Source: Tritrichomonas musculus
Lineage: Eukaryota > Parabasalia > Tritrichomonadida > Tritrichomonadidae
DNA: 64,000 nt
Assembly (NCBI GenBank): GCA_039105265.1
Contig: JAPFFF010000014.1
Coordinates: forward strand, 1,860,001 to 1,924,000
Direction of reading: 5' to 3'
Shown here: one piece after another, positions 40,244-50,612 of the stretch
Numbering within the stretch: the stretch's first letter is position 1
Layout: the number at the start of each line of letters is the position of its first letter
Position numbers and translations under genes: made by a program
Notes under the pieces: model-generated
The model's input: the letters and a program-made list of their open reading frames with translations, nothing else
What the model was told of the DNA's origin: nothing
Database searches by the model: none

Positions 40244-43200
40244 ATGCAAATAGAGGAATTTGAATCAATCCTCCAAATTATACGTTCTCTATCTCAAGGT
40301 GGTAGAAAATATATGGAGATGTGCGATAAAATTCGTCTTGCATCTTCACCAACAAATTCATTTCCTGGCTTCCTAGAAAAGCTAAAGACTCCCACATTGA
40401 AAGCAACATGCCAAGTTTTGTGCAATTTTACTAGAGTGATTTATGAAAATAAGCAAAAATTCTCACAACAGCACTTCACAAGATCAATCGATTCACTTAA
40501 TAATGCAGCACTCGGATATTCAATACTGCTTAATCGTACTCATGAATATAATTATTTTTGTCAATGCAGAGATTGTATTAAACAATCAATCAATCTTTGC
40601 AATGAACTCTCACCCAGTGACACCCAAAATTGTGCATCATTTATATTTAACATTGGCTGTTATATATTTGCAGATAAACAATATATTGAATCATATAAAT
40701 TGTTTAGAATCATAATTGCTATTTCTTCTAAAATTAAAAATAAGAATTTCCAACGTCTTCAGGCAAAAACTTATCATCGTATTGCAATGTGCTTAATTGC
40801 TTTTGATAAACAAGATACTGATGAATTTGATGAAGCAATATGCAATTGTGATAACATAGAAACTGTAATTCACAACTTAATTGTTCTTCATCCACCAACA
40901 AATCCTGAAAAAATTGTATCATACATTCAAAACAATTCAAAAATATCAATAAATGCCAACTTAGAATGTAATCAGCCTCCATATGAACCAGATTCAGAAA
41001 ACACCAAAATTATGCGACAATATGAACTTTCAGCCTTTTTTACACTTCATGGATATTTCAAATGCATTCCTAAGCAATCAGAATTCTTTTCTATCTTTCC
41101 CAATATGATAGCTCCTACTCAGATTCCTTTTCCAAACCCAAAGATCAAGCAGAAATATATTCTTTGCAATACATATTTTACAGCATCCAGATTTTTAGAA
41201 TGTAACAAAGAAGCTATATCTTTATTAAAATCTTATCCAACTAAAAGATTAACCCCCTCACTCTACATCGGCCTTTTCTTCATTTATTACTGGATATCTG
41301 AATCGTATATTGCATTAGACAAGAATATTGAAGCCCACTGGTATTCTAAAGAAATGCGAAAACTCTTTAAAAATTATCCATTCTCAGTCGGATTTGCGTC
41401 TTTTCTTGAATTAAAGAGCCGAATTCACATTTCTAAACTCAAGCAAATGAAACCTTTTCCTCCTCTTCAATTCAAATCTTCATTTAATTGGTCTTCAGTT
41501 CTTAGCCTAGAAAATGCAGTCTTGTACATGTGTGAAGGAAGTGAAGAATGTTTTCTACACTTTCAAAAAGTTATTGAATCAGGCAATCCACTTGTTAAAT
41601 CAGAATCATTCCACTACTACGTCACAGCGTGCAGATTATTCAACGTTTACCCCACAATATCTGATTTTAAGTCAGTCTGCCGTCTCACTCGACCAACCAG
41701 TGCCCTTTACATATATCATAATATTGTCCAAATTCTCAAGAATGAGTCGATTGATGATTTTTGGGATCCCCTCAATTATGTCAATGGCAAAAAGTGCAAC
41801 GAGTCTATTCAGAAGCTCCAGAAGAGTCTTTCCGATGACTTAAAGAAAGCGGAAAAGCTTGCGTCTGGCTACCCCGTCATCATGCGGAAGATTCTTCAGC
41901 TGGAGGCGCTCATCGTAGGAACGAGCGACTCCGTTACGTCGGCCTTCCTCCTGACATCGTCTCTGTCTCAGTCGCTCGACCGCTTCATCCCTTCGGCGAA
42001 GCAAAAAAGGTTCCTCATTCCGTTTCCCATTCTCTCCGTCGCCTACTTTGACATCATCGGCCTCGACCAGTGCCTCCTCTTCGCGCTCTACCACCCCAGC
42101 TCGAAGCCAATTGTAGTCAGGATTCCGTGCGGCGAGTCCTTCCAGCAGTGCCTCGAGATGCTGGACGCCATCGAGGAAGAATCGACGAATGTTTCGTCTT
42201 CGCTTCCCCCCTCTGAGTGGTGGGCGAGGAAGAAGAGCCTCGACGATCGCCTCGGCAGCGTCATTGGGCGCATCGAGTCCATTCTCGGCCCCTGGAGCGG
42301 CCTCCTCTCGCCGCTTGTGTACAAGCCGCACCACTCGCTTGCGGTGAACACGATCATCACGTCGCTGATCAGCAACCCAAGCCTCAACGACTCCGCCATC
42401 GCCATCATGGAGCGGATGGGCCTCTTCATCTCATCCGGCTCGACGATGAACCTGAGCTCTGCTGGCATGCGCGAGAGCGCTGCGTTCAGCGCAAGTCCGA
42501 GTTCCAGGAAGATCGACACTTCCATCTATGCGTGCGTTGAAAGGCGCCCGCTCGCGCTGATACTCGGGAAGACCGTCCACAAGGTTCCATGGGAGTCGCT
42601 TCCGGTTGTTCTCAAGAACGAGATCCCAATCACGCGGGTTCCCTCCCTTCGGCTTGTTGCGCTCCACTGCTCTGAGGCCCAGATTCCGGTCAATGTCGAC
42701 ACGAACAACGCGTTCTTCGTCCTCAACCCGCAGGGGGACCTGACGACCACCCAGATGACCTTCAACGACGTCTTTGTGAAGGAGTACGAGTGGGAGGGGC
42801 TCTCGGGCGTCCCTCCTGAGAAGAACGACGTTCTGAACGCAATCGAGAGATACGACCTCTTCGTCTACTGCGGACACGGCAGCGGCAGGGAGTACTTCAA
42901 CTACAGCGACATCATCGAAATGGGCGTGAAGTGCAGGTCGTCGATGCTGCTGATGGGATGCAGGTCGGCCGAGCTCTGCGACGAAGGCGACAGCGACCCG
43001 AGAGGCGTCCCAATGAGCCTCGTCATCGCCGGCGCGGGTTCAGTCGTCGGAAACCTGTGGAACGTGACCGACAGAGACATCGACAGGTTCTTGCTCGACC
43101 TGCTCGAGAGGACCGTTGAGAAAGGCCAGAACGAGCTCGAAGTTGCTGTTCTGCACGCAAGAAGCGCATGCAAGCTGAAGTATTTAACAGGCGCTGCTCC

Positions 43201-43288
43201 AATTATCTACGGGTTTCCAACGTATTTCTCCAACAATGACGCAAAGAATCGTCATTCTTTTGGCCTGACTTCGATCATGAATTCTTAA
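40244..43288 (+). CDS. Separase (caspase-clan C50 cysteine protease)
   Basis: The product is 1014 aa. Separase cuts the cohesin kleisin subunit at anaphase onset. The catalytic dyad is visible: His878 in FVYCGHGSGREYF and Cys906 in LLMGCRSAEL, followed by the family block GAGSVVGNLWNVTDRDIDRF. The N-terminal 520 residues look like a helical TPR-type solenoid, as in other separases, though shorter than animal enzymes. An oddity is base composition. From about 41830 to 43200 the coding sequence is strongly GC-rich, while the 5' half is AT-rich like all neighbouring genes, with no break in frame. The stop is TAAA. A TTAA-flanked MITE lies just upstream. Confidence 0.9.
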   Translation: MQIEEFESILQIIRSLSQGGRKYMEMCDKIRLASSPTNSFPGFLEKLKTPTLKATCQVLCNFTRVIYENKQKFSQQHFTRSIDSLNNAALGYSILLNRTHEYNYFCQCRDCIKQSINLCNELSPSDTQNCASFIFNIGCYIFADKQYIESYKLFRIIIAISSKIKNKNFQRLQAKTYHRIAMCLIAFDKQDTDEFDEAICNCDNIETVIHNLIVLHPPTNPEKIVSYIQNNSKISINANLECNQPPYEPDSENTKIMRQYELSAFFTLHGYFKCIPKQSEFFSIFPNMIAPTQIPFPNPKIKQKYILCNTYFTASRFLECNKEAISLLKSYPTKRLTPSLYIGLFFIYYWISESYIALDKNIEAHWYSKEMRKLFKNYPFSVGFASFLELKSRIHISKLKQMKPFPPLQFKSSFNWSSVLSLENAVLYMCEGSEECFLHFQKVIESGNPLVKSESFHYYVTACRLFNVYPTISDFKSVCRLTRPTSALYIYHNIVQILKNESIDDFWDPLNYVNGKKCNESIQKLQKSLSDDLKKAEKLASGYPVIMRKILQLEALIVGTSDSVTSAFLLTSSLSQSLDRFIPSAKQKRFLIPFPILSVAYFDIIGLDQCLLFALYHPSSKPIVVRIPCGESFQQCLEMLDAIEEESTNVSSSLPPSEWWARKKSLDDRLGSVIGRIESILGPWSGLLSPLVYKPHHSLAVNTIITSLISNPSLNDSAIAIMERMGLFISSGSTMNLSSAGMRESAAFSASPSSRKIDTSIYACVERRPLALILGKTVHKVPWESLPVVLKNEIPITRVPSLRLVALHCSEAQIPVNVDTNNAFFVLNPQGDLTTTQMTFNDVFVKEYEWEGLSGVPPEKNDVLNAIERYDLFVYCGHGSGREYFNYSDIIEMGVKCRSSMLLMGCRSAELCDEGDSDPRGVPMSLVIAGAGSVVGNLWNVTDRDIDRFLLDLLERTVEKGQNELEVAVLHARSACKLKYLTGAAPIIYGFPTYFSNNDAKNRHSFGLTSIMNS
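41830..43200. other. GC-rich block within the separase gene
   Basis: By eye GC is near 55-60% here against roughly 35% in the first half of the gene and under 25% in the flanks. Third positions change most (C and G endings for Leu, Ser, Arg, Asn and Asp). Borders are abrupt at both sides, about residues 530 to 985. Several long open frames on the opposite strand are a by-product of this composition. Confidence 0.8.
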
Positions 43289-43390
43289 ATTTTTTTTAAA
43301 AAAAATTCAATTTAAATGAATAAAAAAAATAAAAAAAATAAAAATGTATTCTTTATATATAATAATATTTATCATATTTGAAATATACAT

Positions 43391-44161
43391 TTAATAATAA
43401 TGTGTGTTGTGATATACTTTTTGGAGTTCGGCAAATTGTGGTGGCATCGCTTTGTTTTTCGGCCATGAAACATAAAAAGGACCATAAAGATACTTTTTCT
43501 CTTCTTCTGTAGCATGATCTGGATCTCTGAAGAAAATTGGACGAAGATCAGAAAATTCTTCTGTAAGCATGCTTCTCTTTGATTTATTTAAATGCGATGC
43601 ATCATATTCTTTCCTTTTCTTTTTCGATTTATCTCCTTTTTGTGCTTTATTTACAAATTTTATCTCTGTATCTTGGCTTGATCCAACACTCATGTTATCA
43701 TTAATATCTTGAAAAGATCCTGCATCTGAATGTTTACTCCTTCTTGAAGACCGAGATGAGGATCTGCTAGAAACAGAGTTTGCTCCTGAGCCAAAATTAT
43801 TTGGGCGTTCTTGATATAATTGCTGCTGTCTTTGTTGTGGATTTTGTTGTTGGTGATGATGATGATGAGAATGACTACTTCCAGAAGATTTCATTGATCC
43901 AGAATCGATTTTTTGATTTTGAGCTTGCTGTTGATTAGCATATTCATCCGGTGGATTCTCGTTCATTTTTTTGCGGACAATCATTTCATAAGGATCTAAT
44001 TCTTGTTTTGATTTATTCGAATTTGGACTAAAATTAAGAAATTGAGCTTGCATCATTCTTTCGACAGCTTCTTCATATTTGTCATTTGCATCTTCTTGTG
44101 GTCTATTTTTCCAAGTATATGACGCTTTGTATTCTGTTGATGAATCAAATTCAGCTTCCAT
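43391..44161 (-). CDS. Unknown SR/His/Gln-rich protein (256 aa)
   Basis: I do not recognise the family. A low-complexity middle contains HHHHHQQQ, a run of Gln, and an Arg/Ser stretch (SSRSSSRSSRRSKHSD), followed by a Lys-rich possible nuclear signal (KGDKSKKKRKEYD). The last 60 residues look folded and conserved: RPIFFRDPDHATEEEKKYLY, then GPFYVSWPKN. A TCATAA initiator lies 4 nt before the ATG on the minus strand. It is convergent with separase, about 100 bp apart. A role in RNA or chromatin is only suggested by the SR stretch. Confidence 0.65.
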   Translation of the reverse strand: MEAEFDSSTEYKASYTWKNRPQEDANDKYEEAVERMMQAQFLNFSPNSNKSKQELDPYEMIVRKKMNENPPDEYANQQQAQNQKIDSGSMKSSGSSHSHHHHHQQQNPQQRQQQLYQERPNNFGSGANSVSSRSSSRSSRRSKHSDAGSFQDINDNMSVGSSQDTEIKFVNKAQKGDKSKKKRKEYDASHLNKSKRSMLTEEFSDLRPIFFRDPDHATEEEKKYLYGPFYVSWPKNKAMPPQFAELQKVYHNTHYY

Positions 44162-44579
44162 TTATGATTTTAACGTCTTTAAAAATAAAACGAAAAAATT
44201 TTCAAAATTTTGACTATGTTTTCCAAAATATAGCATTAAGGAAATGACTTAATACAAATCATTTTTGCATTTGATATATGTTTTTTTTTTAAGATATAAC
44301 TAGCTTAATGTTCATTGAAAGGGTATCATCTTTTATTATATATATATTAAGATGAAATAATATTGTTCAAATAAACTCTCTATTGATAAAATATCTCATT
44401 GAATTTTTTTGATTAAAAGCATATGTCTTGAAATTAACTTTATTTTTAAAATCAAAATATATTTAATATTTACTTCCAAAAAAAAAAATACCAAAAACAA
44501 AAATATATGTACAGAATATGCATATATACATGATTTAAAATCAATTTATTAATATTAATAACAAAAACAAATATACTTA
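44162..44579. other. AT-rich intergenic stretch
   Basis: No gene seen; a short TA-rich run and homopolymers. Contains the promoter of the SR-rich gene (TCATAA initiator at 44162-44167, minus) and the 3' flank of the membrane-protein gene. Confidence 0.5.
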
Positions 44580-45458
44580 TTATTCTGTATTATCAATTGG
44601 AGGGTATATTTTCTTTTCAATTGATCCTAAATTTCGGATTGTAAATAATAACTTAAGTAAAATTTGTCGAGTTGGATTGGTTAATTGAAATACCATTTTC
44701 GTACAGAATCCATCGATTTGGAGCCAGATCCAATGATGAAATTCATCGCATTGAATTTGATACATGAGCACAAAGAAGCAATAAAAGTATAAGAAAAGAA
44801 CGTAATTCAAGTCAAAAGAATAAATTGTCATGAAAATAATATATGGAAGCCATAGCCCCTCAATTATAGCACGAAAACGTTGATAATATTTAGATGACAA
44901 AACATTTTGACAATATTGATGCAAAATCAAATAAAGACTTCTTGTTCGACGAATTACGTCTGAATCAAATATCCGAATGGATTCATAAAAAAAGATTAGT
45001 GTATTAGAAAGATATGAAAATCGAGGCGTCATCTTAAAAAATAAAGCACAAATATAAAAAACGAATCTATGAAAGTGGACATCAAGCCAAAGAACATGCA
45101 ATCCAGTTTGTGGTTTTGCATCATGAAAATGTACAGCAATTATAGAAAAATAGTAAATTATTGTTAAGATGTGCGTAATTAAAAAATAAAAAAGAATTAC
45201 ATAATGTTTATCATCATATAATTCCTCAGGTTCGTAAGGATCTGAAATGAATTCCTCTTTTTCATAATAATATATTTTGCTTTTATCATTCGACAAAAAA
45301 CTTTTCAAATAAAAAAGAGTAATATAAAATGGTAATACTTTTGATAAAATTCGGAAAATACGAAGAAAATCTGGTAATTGAGGTAATTTAAATTTTGATT
45401 CATGTTGTATTTTTTCTGGCTTGTTTGATAAAATGATTTTAACCCCACTTTCTGTCAT
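44580..45458 (-). CDS. Multi-pass membrane protein, possibly TMEM33/Pom33-like
   Basis: The product is 292 aa. At least four hydrophobic segments are seen: about residues 38-55, 82-108, 130-150 and 200-235. They are separated by aromatic and basic loops. The order of segments and the C-terminal part (long hydrophobic hairpin, then a helix-rich tail with TKMVFQLTNPTRQILLKLLF) recall the TMEM33/Pom33 family of ER and nuclear-pore membrane proteins. The match is weak and made by eye. No signal peptide or catalytic motif is seen. Confidence 0.4.
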   Translation of the reverse strand: MTESGVKIILSNKPEKIQHESKFKLPQLPDFLRIFRILSKVLPFYITLFYLKSFLSNDKSKIYYYEKEEFISDPYEPEELYDDKHYVILFYFLITHILTIIYYFSIIAVHFHDAKPQTGLHVLWLDVHFHRFVFYICALFFKMTPRFSYLSNTLIFFYESIRIFDSDVIRRTRSLYLILHQYCQNVLSSKYYQRFRAIIEGLWLPYIIFMTIYSFDLNYVLFLYFYCFFVLMYQIQCDEFHHWIWLQIDGFCTKMVFQLTNPTRQILLKLLFTIRNLGSIEKKIYPPIDNTE

Positions 45459-45836
45459 TGAAATACTAGCAATTCTATATCACATGTCTAGATTTTCATT
45501 TAAAAAATAGAGAAAAGTAATACATATATTAATGCAGAACGCATTTAATTCAATTATTTGTAATAGATACGTATACCTTTTTATTTTGATTTTTTACTTT
45601 TTTATTTAGTAAAATATATATGAGATTCATTTCACAAGGAATGTAATATTAATATGTGCTATTATTTGTTTTATGAGAAAGATAAAATAAAAGTAAAAAT
45701 CGAAATAAACAATAAGTTTAATAGAAAAAAAAAAACGAGTATACTCTTGATCTTCTTTTTTTTTTTTAACAATATGATTAAGAGAGTGGAGTTTTCCTAG
45801 TGATAGAAAAGTATTATTGGTTTAATTACATAAAAA
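45459..45836. other. AT-rich intergenic stretch
   Basis: No gene seen; upstream region of the membrane-protein gene and 3' flank of the DOCK gene. Confidence 0.5.
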
Positions 45837-48800
45837 TTAAGTCAAGTATGGCTGCAATGAAGACATCAATCGATTCAAACCAGAGTCGAGCTCATCTTGT
45901 AAAACGCTAAATACAGGGTTTTTCTTTACATATTCAGCATGCAAATGCACAGCATGTGAGTTGGCCTCGATGAATTTTCTGAAAATATTCCTCAATTCTC
46001 TAGTTTGATTAGTTTCAACACCAGAGCCAAGGAATACTTCTGCAATCTTTTTGGGACCTTCGTTAACTTGCACGAGCAAAGATCCTTGGATAAGCGGCTG
46101 TAAGGCTTGGAAATCATTTCTAGCGCAAGCTTCTTCAATTAAATCGATTTGTTTCTGTAAATTCTGACAACTAAATTCGATAGGTGAGAAGATAATATTT
46201 TTGATATTCTCTTTTGGAACTTCAACTCTTTTGACAATATATGGTAATGGGTGAGGGATTGTAAAAATAGTTCTTTTTAATGAGCAATGTTCAATAGAAG
46301 ATTGAGCGGATTTGCTTATTGGGATATCGAAATAAAATTGTGATATATTATGATTTTGCTCGAAAACCGTTACTCTCTTTTTACGTTCATCAGAGGTGAA
46401 ATATTGAAGGACACTTTTTACGTGAATATAATACTTATTCTCTTCAAAATTCTTAGGATTTAATTCTTCGCCTTCATTAATAACAACAACTTCTTTTCCT
46501 TCAGATATGAATTGAGTTGAAACCTTTAAACGTTCACAAACTTGCCAAAGATTTGCTAATTTTGTTTCACGATAAATATAAACTTTACCGTCCATGAATT
46601 GAACACGATAATAATTACCTAAAGAACGATCATTTGCTGTTCTATTATTATTAATGACTTCCCAAGAAAAGCTTCCTGTCATGTAATAACGACTCATTGG
46701 TTGCCATAGATGACGATACTCAGCAATTGCTGTAAGAACTGAATGGAACTTCTGTAACATTTCGTATAATTGAGCACGTTTACATGTATCTACAGCATTA
46801 ATCAATAAATAAAGAAGACCATATTCGCTGAAATACTTTGATGTACAAAATCCTCTTGAATTAGGGAGTTGTTTAACTCGTTCATCTGGGCAAATTTCTG
46901 AAACCGCAGAAGGTGCAGCTATGCAGAACATTGTTGCTGGATTCTTGCATACAAAGTAACGAGGGATACGTTTCAAATGGCTTAAATATTCAGCAACAAG
47001 AGCTGCAGCTGTTATTTGTGAAATAACTGCTTCACTAACATATTTTTTATCAGTATGATAAGCTGTAAGTTCAAGGAGAAGTGAAACTCTTGCATCTGGT
47101 GATGGTGTTAATAGTTCCGCTTTTTGGAAGAGAAGATCTGAATAAACATCATAATTATTTTCACGAAGGTCTTTGTTTTCTAAGTGTTTGTTAATTCGAT
47201 ATAATGATGACGCTAGTTGTTTAAAAGATGATTCTTTTACCATTTCTAGAAGTTCGTCTGAAACGCCGACTTTATATAGAGAATGTGCAATTAGTGCATC
47301 TGTTAAAATTGTGTTACCTCGAACTTGACTTTCTTTTTTAGAACAATCTTCAATGATCTTTAATCTTTTTTCATCCATGAATTGGAAGAGTCGCCTATAA
47401 ATATGTTTTAAGTCACTATTTGGATCCAAGAAATATTTTTCGTAATCTTTAACAAGTAATTCTAAAAATGAATTAAGTATATTCAATAAAAGTGGAGAAA
47501 TTTCAACGTCAAGAAGATTTGATATAATATAATTTAATGATTTAACACATTGATGTGTTGAGAAAATATTGACCATGATTGTTTGGATACAAAATGCAAG
47601 GCAATCAAAAATTTCTAAATATTCATTCTTTTTCTTTTCCAACTCCTCATTAAGTTCGGTACTCAATGTAATTTCCTCTTTGCTTGCAGCTTCGGTGTTA
47701 TATTGCTTCTTATGTTTAGTTAGCTTGCGAACACTTGTAGATTGATGTGGAATATTTACAGTATTCGAATCAAATTGGCCCTTCAATGGTGGATTTGGTA
47801 AGTTCATTGTATCGCTTACACTTTTTATCAAAAATTTGCTAAAATCATCTAGATAATCTAAGTTATCCTTGTTTTCAATATATAAATTGAGATTCTTTTC
47901 ATTTGTATGCACAGCTTCTCTGATTAGTAAAGAGCAGCAATCTCCAAGTTCATCAGTAAAATCTTCAAAATTTCCATAGTATAGAATAAAATGGCAAATA
48001 ACGAAAATATAAACTTGAAATGGTTTCGAATCATACATCATAATTAAATCTTTGTTTCTTCCAACAAGGAAAAGAAGAGGAATTAACTGCTGTGCAATAT
48101 ATTTATACTGATCAGGGTCAAATTTGAGAAGTAATCGATATATAAGTTGAAACATTTTATCAGTATGAATATAATTATTCATTTCAGATTCAATAATTGG
48201 TATAAATAGTGAATTGAACAAAGTATTTGAATCTTTATCATCATTTTGATTTTGGCTTTCTTTGTTTTTATCGGAAATTTCACAAGGCATAATTAAAAAT
48301 GTGAAAACTTTTGGTGTAACAAAACATTTAAAGAAATCACGGAACCATTTCCTATCAAAGGTCTTTTCTGCATTAATTTTATCTCTTTGTTTATCATGGT
48401 CTTTGCCTTCTTCCTTTTCTTTGAGCTTTCTCCCAAAGCGAGAAAGATGTTTTTCAACCATTTTGAAAACAATTCTTTTATCAATATTTGGTAATTCAAG
48501 CAAATCTTTGTAAAAAAGAGCAAGTGACCTATTAATAATTTGTCCAACGTTTTGATGTGATTTACGATATTCATATAGATAGTGTGAAAGATTTGATGTG
48601 ATTTTAGAAATATCATTAAGATTAAGGCTTGACTTAGGATCAAGTAAGCTTGCTTTAATTATTAATTCAAACATAAACCATATAGAGTAGAAATCGCTCC
48701 GCAAATGAGTGAAGCTGTTGTTTTCGAGAAAAGAATGATAAAATTTAATGATGTTATCATTAAAATGAATTTCTTTTTTATCTTTGGCGAATGTTCGAAA

Positions 48801-50612
48801 TGCATATCTATTTAAATATATGACAAGGGCTTGTGACTGTTCTGACTTGTTTCGATCAGATTTGTAAAAAGATAGAATTTTCATTAGAAGTTCGAAAGCA
48901 TCTTTTTCACCATCGTTAATTTTATCAATAAGAATATCGAGAACAGGATATAAATGAACAATTAGAAAATCTAAATTTTCTTCATTAATATCGAAATGTT
49001 CGAGATCAACTTTCCCTTGAAACAACGATGCTATTGTTTGGCTAGATGGATAAATAGATGAACGTAAATAAACAGAAAAAGTGAATCTGTTTGAATCTTG
49101 AGGTTCAAGTTTCTCTGTAGGAGATTCTGTAAACCATATTCCAAAACTATGAACGCCATCACCAATAAAGGCACCATCCTGATTAGCAAGAGGGCAAATT
49201 GCCGTTCCACATAATTGGCGAGTCTGTTTTGAATCTTTTTTAAGGCTAGCATGGATGAAATTAACTTTAAGCATAAATGTTGTTGGCAAATTAATTGGAA
49301 GATGAACTATAATTTCTTCATTAAAATATGGATGCTCGACATGATATTGATATCGAGTAATATAAACGTCTGATTTGCCATTATTAAAAAGCTGTAAAGG
49401 CTTCTCTGTATCAACACATGATCTATCATATTTCGAAAACAGTCGTATTTCTGCAAAAATATTTCTGCCTTTATATCCACGTGGAAACTTAAAACGAGCT
49501 TCTAATGGATGAATAATAAGAGTGTTTTCATATTTCATATATGGCATTCGGGGAATGTCAAAATATTGAAGTAAATATGGTAGATCATCTTTGGGTTCGC
49601 CTTTGTCGAACCAAACTTGGAAGATTTGGAGTCCTTTATCATTTTTCTTTGTTGAAAAAAGTTGTGATAAATTATTTGCTATATAGTTATCGTTAACAGA
49701 TTGTGTAAAATAGAAATTTTGAAATTTGATAAAATCTTTGTTTTCATCATTTCCAGTTGCTACAATTTCTTGGAATGGTTTTGCAGACCAAGCAAATGTT
49801 GTTGTAGTTCCTTTATGATTGCAAGTGCTAGTATCAGATTTGGCTTGGTTGAGCAATAGTTTATTTGTAGGTTTTTCATAGTATTTATTTAGAGAAGAGC
49901 CATTATGATGATAAAGTAATCGGTCAAGATAAACTACAAGATATACCTGACTTTCATTTAACGGTTTTGGCATGACAACTTCTAAAGGAGAATTTTCATA
50001 AATAGAATTGAAATTTTCTCTAATCTTTGGATCAATATTCGGGTATTCGACAAAAAATCGCCATGTCTCACTTATTTTCCTTTTGGTATTCAAATCCCAA
50101 AGAAATACGTTAACAAATATTGGTTCAACAAATCGATCTGGCATAAATCCTGAAAATTTTAATGAAAAATATCCTATCATATATTTTTGAAATGGCGAAA
50201 TTTCGATTCTTGGATCAAAAATCGGGTTATCATTAGTTGGAAAAATTGAAACGAGAGGAGGTGTGCAAGAAATAGCGTCATTCATTTTAATATCTCGGTT
50301 TTCTAATTTATTTTTATCGAATGTAAAAAGTGTTCGATCAGGATCATGAGGTGAAATTGATTTGGGATTTTCGTAAGAATAATCGCGTTTTAACACCAAA
50401 GGCGGGTATTCAAAGAAGTCAACACCAGGATTATGAAAGTCTGATGGAAAATCAACTTTTTCATAGGGAGGAATATTGTTAATTTCTGATTTTTTTAATA
50501 ATTTCTCTGATTCTTTTTTGGATAAGATTGAGATTTTCGAATCGTAAAGATCGCGTTTATCAAAAATTTTCATAGATTTCTTTGAAAACATTTCTTGTGA
50601 TGACTTAGACAT
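45837..50612 (-). CDS. DOCK-family guanine nucleotide exchange factor (zizimin-like)
   Basis: The product is 1591 aa. It activates Rac/Cdc42-type GTPases at membranes to control actin. A C2-like DHR-1 region lies at about residues 365-520 (RFKFPRGYKGRNIFAEIRLF, then YHVEHPYFNEEIIVHLP, as in the family). A long helical middle follows. The DHR-2 exchange domain is in the last 430 residues, with RVSLLLELTAYH, then AALVAEYL, and a closing block LLVQVNEGPKKIAEVFL that is typical of DOCK C-termini. The lack of an SH3 domain and the length fit the DOCK-C/D (zizimin) side. Trichomonads are amoeboid and rely on actin remodelling. No initiator motif is clear at the ATG. Confidence 0.85.
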   Translation of the reverse strand: MSKSSQEMFSKKSMKIFDKRDLYDSKISILSKKESEKLLKKSEINNIPPYEKVDFPSDFHNPGVDFFEYPPLVLKRDYSYENPKSISPHDPDRTLFTFDKNKLENRDIKMNDAISCTPPLVSIFPTNDNPIFDPRIEISPFQKYMIGYFSLKFSGFMPDRFVEPIFVNVFLWDLNTKRKISETWRFFVEYPNIDPKIRENFNSIYENSPLEVVMPKPLNESQVYLVVYLDRLLYHHNGSSLNKYYEKPTNKLLLNQAKSDTSTCNHKGTTTTFAWSAKPFQEIVATGNDENKDFIKFQNFYFTQSVNDNYIANNLSQLFSTKKNDKGLQIFQVWFDKGEPKDDLPYLLQYFDIPRMPYMKYENTLIIHPLEARFKFPRGYKGRNIFAEIRLFSKYDRSCVDTEKPLQLFNNGKSDVYITRYQYHVEHPYFNEEIIVHLPINLPTTFMLKVNFIHASLKKDSKQTRQLCGTAICPLANQDGAFIGDGVHSFGIWFTESPTEKLEPQDSNRFTFSVYLRSSIYPSSQTIASLFQGKVDLEHFDINEENLDFLIVHLYPVLDILIDKINDGEKDAFELLMKILSFYKSDRNKSEQSQALVIYLNRYAFRTFAKDKKEIHFNDNIIKFYHSFLENNSFTHLRSDFYSIWFMFELIIKASLLDPKSSLNLNDISKITSNLSHYLYEYRKSHQNVGQIINRSLALFYKDLLELPNIDKRIVFKMVEKHLSRFGRKLKEKEEGKDHDKQRDKINAEKTFDRKWFRDFFKCFVTPKVFTFLIMPCEISDKNKESQNQNDDKDSNTLFNSLFIPIIESEMNNYIHTDKMFQLIYRLLLKFDPDQYKYIAQQLIPLLFLVGRNKDLIMMYDSKPFQVYIFVICHFILYYGNFEDFTDELGDCCSLLIREAVHTNEKNLNLYIENKDNLDYLDDFSKFLIKSVSDTMNLPNPPLKGQFDSNTVNIPHQSTSVRKLTKHKKQYNTEAASKEEITLSTELNEELEKKKNEYLEIFDCLAFCIQTIMVNIFSTHQCVKSLNYIISNLLDVEISPLLLNILNSFLELLVKDYEKYFLDPNSDLKHIYRRLFQFMDEKRLKIIEDCSKKESQVRGNTILTDALIAHSLYKVGVSDELLEMVKESSFKQLASSLYRINKHLENKDLRENNYDVYSDLLFQKAELLTPSPDARVSLLLELTAYHTDKKYVSEAVISQITAAALVAEYLSHLKRIPRYFVCKNPATMFCIAAPSAVSEICPDERVKQLPNSRGFCTSKYFSEYGLLYLLINAVDTCKRAQLYEMLQKFHSVLTAIAEYRHLWQPMSRYYMTGSFSWEVINNNRTANDRSLGNYYRVQFMDGKVYIYRETKLANLWQVCERLKVSTQFISEGKEVVVINEGEELNPKNFEENKYYIHVKSVLQYFTSDERKKRVTVFEQNHNISQFYFDIPISKSAQSSIEHCSLKRTIFTIPHPLPYIVKRVEVPKENIKNIIFSPIEFSCQNLQKQIDLIEEACARNDFQALQPLIQGSLLVQVNEGPKKIAEVFLGSGVETNQTRELRNIFRKFIEANSHAVHLHAEYVKKNPVFSVLQDELDSGLNRLMSSLQPYLT

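Noticed and set aside
41840-42877. Three long open frames on the minus strand inside separase (41840-42334, 42088-42525, 42431-42877)
   Set aside because: They are low-complexity Arg/Glu/Ala-rich products of the GC-rich block, overlap one another and lack any domain; the plus-strand separase frame explains the sequence.
41830-43200. Bacterial gene transfer as the source of the GC-rich block
   Set aside because: The encoded protein is the catalytic half of a eukaryotic separase in continuous frame with an AT-rich eukaryotic N-terminal half, so a bacterial origin is not supported.
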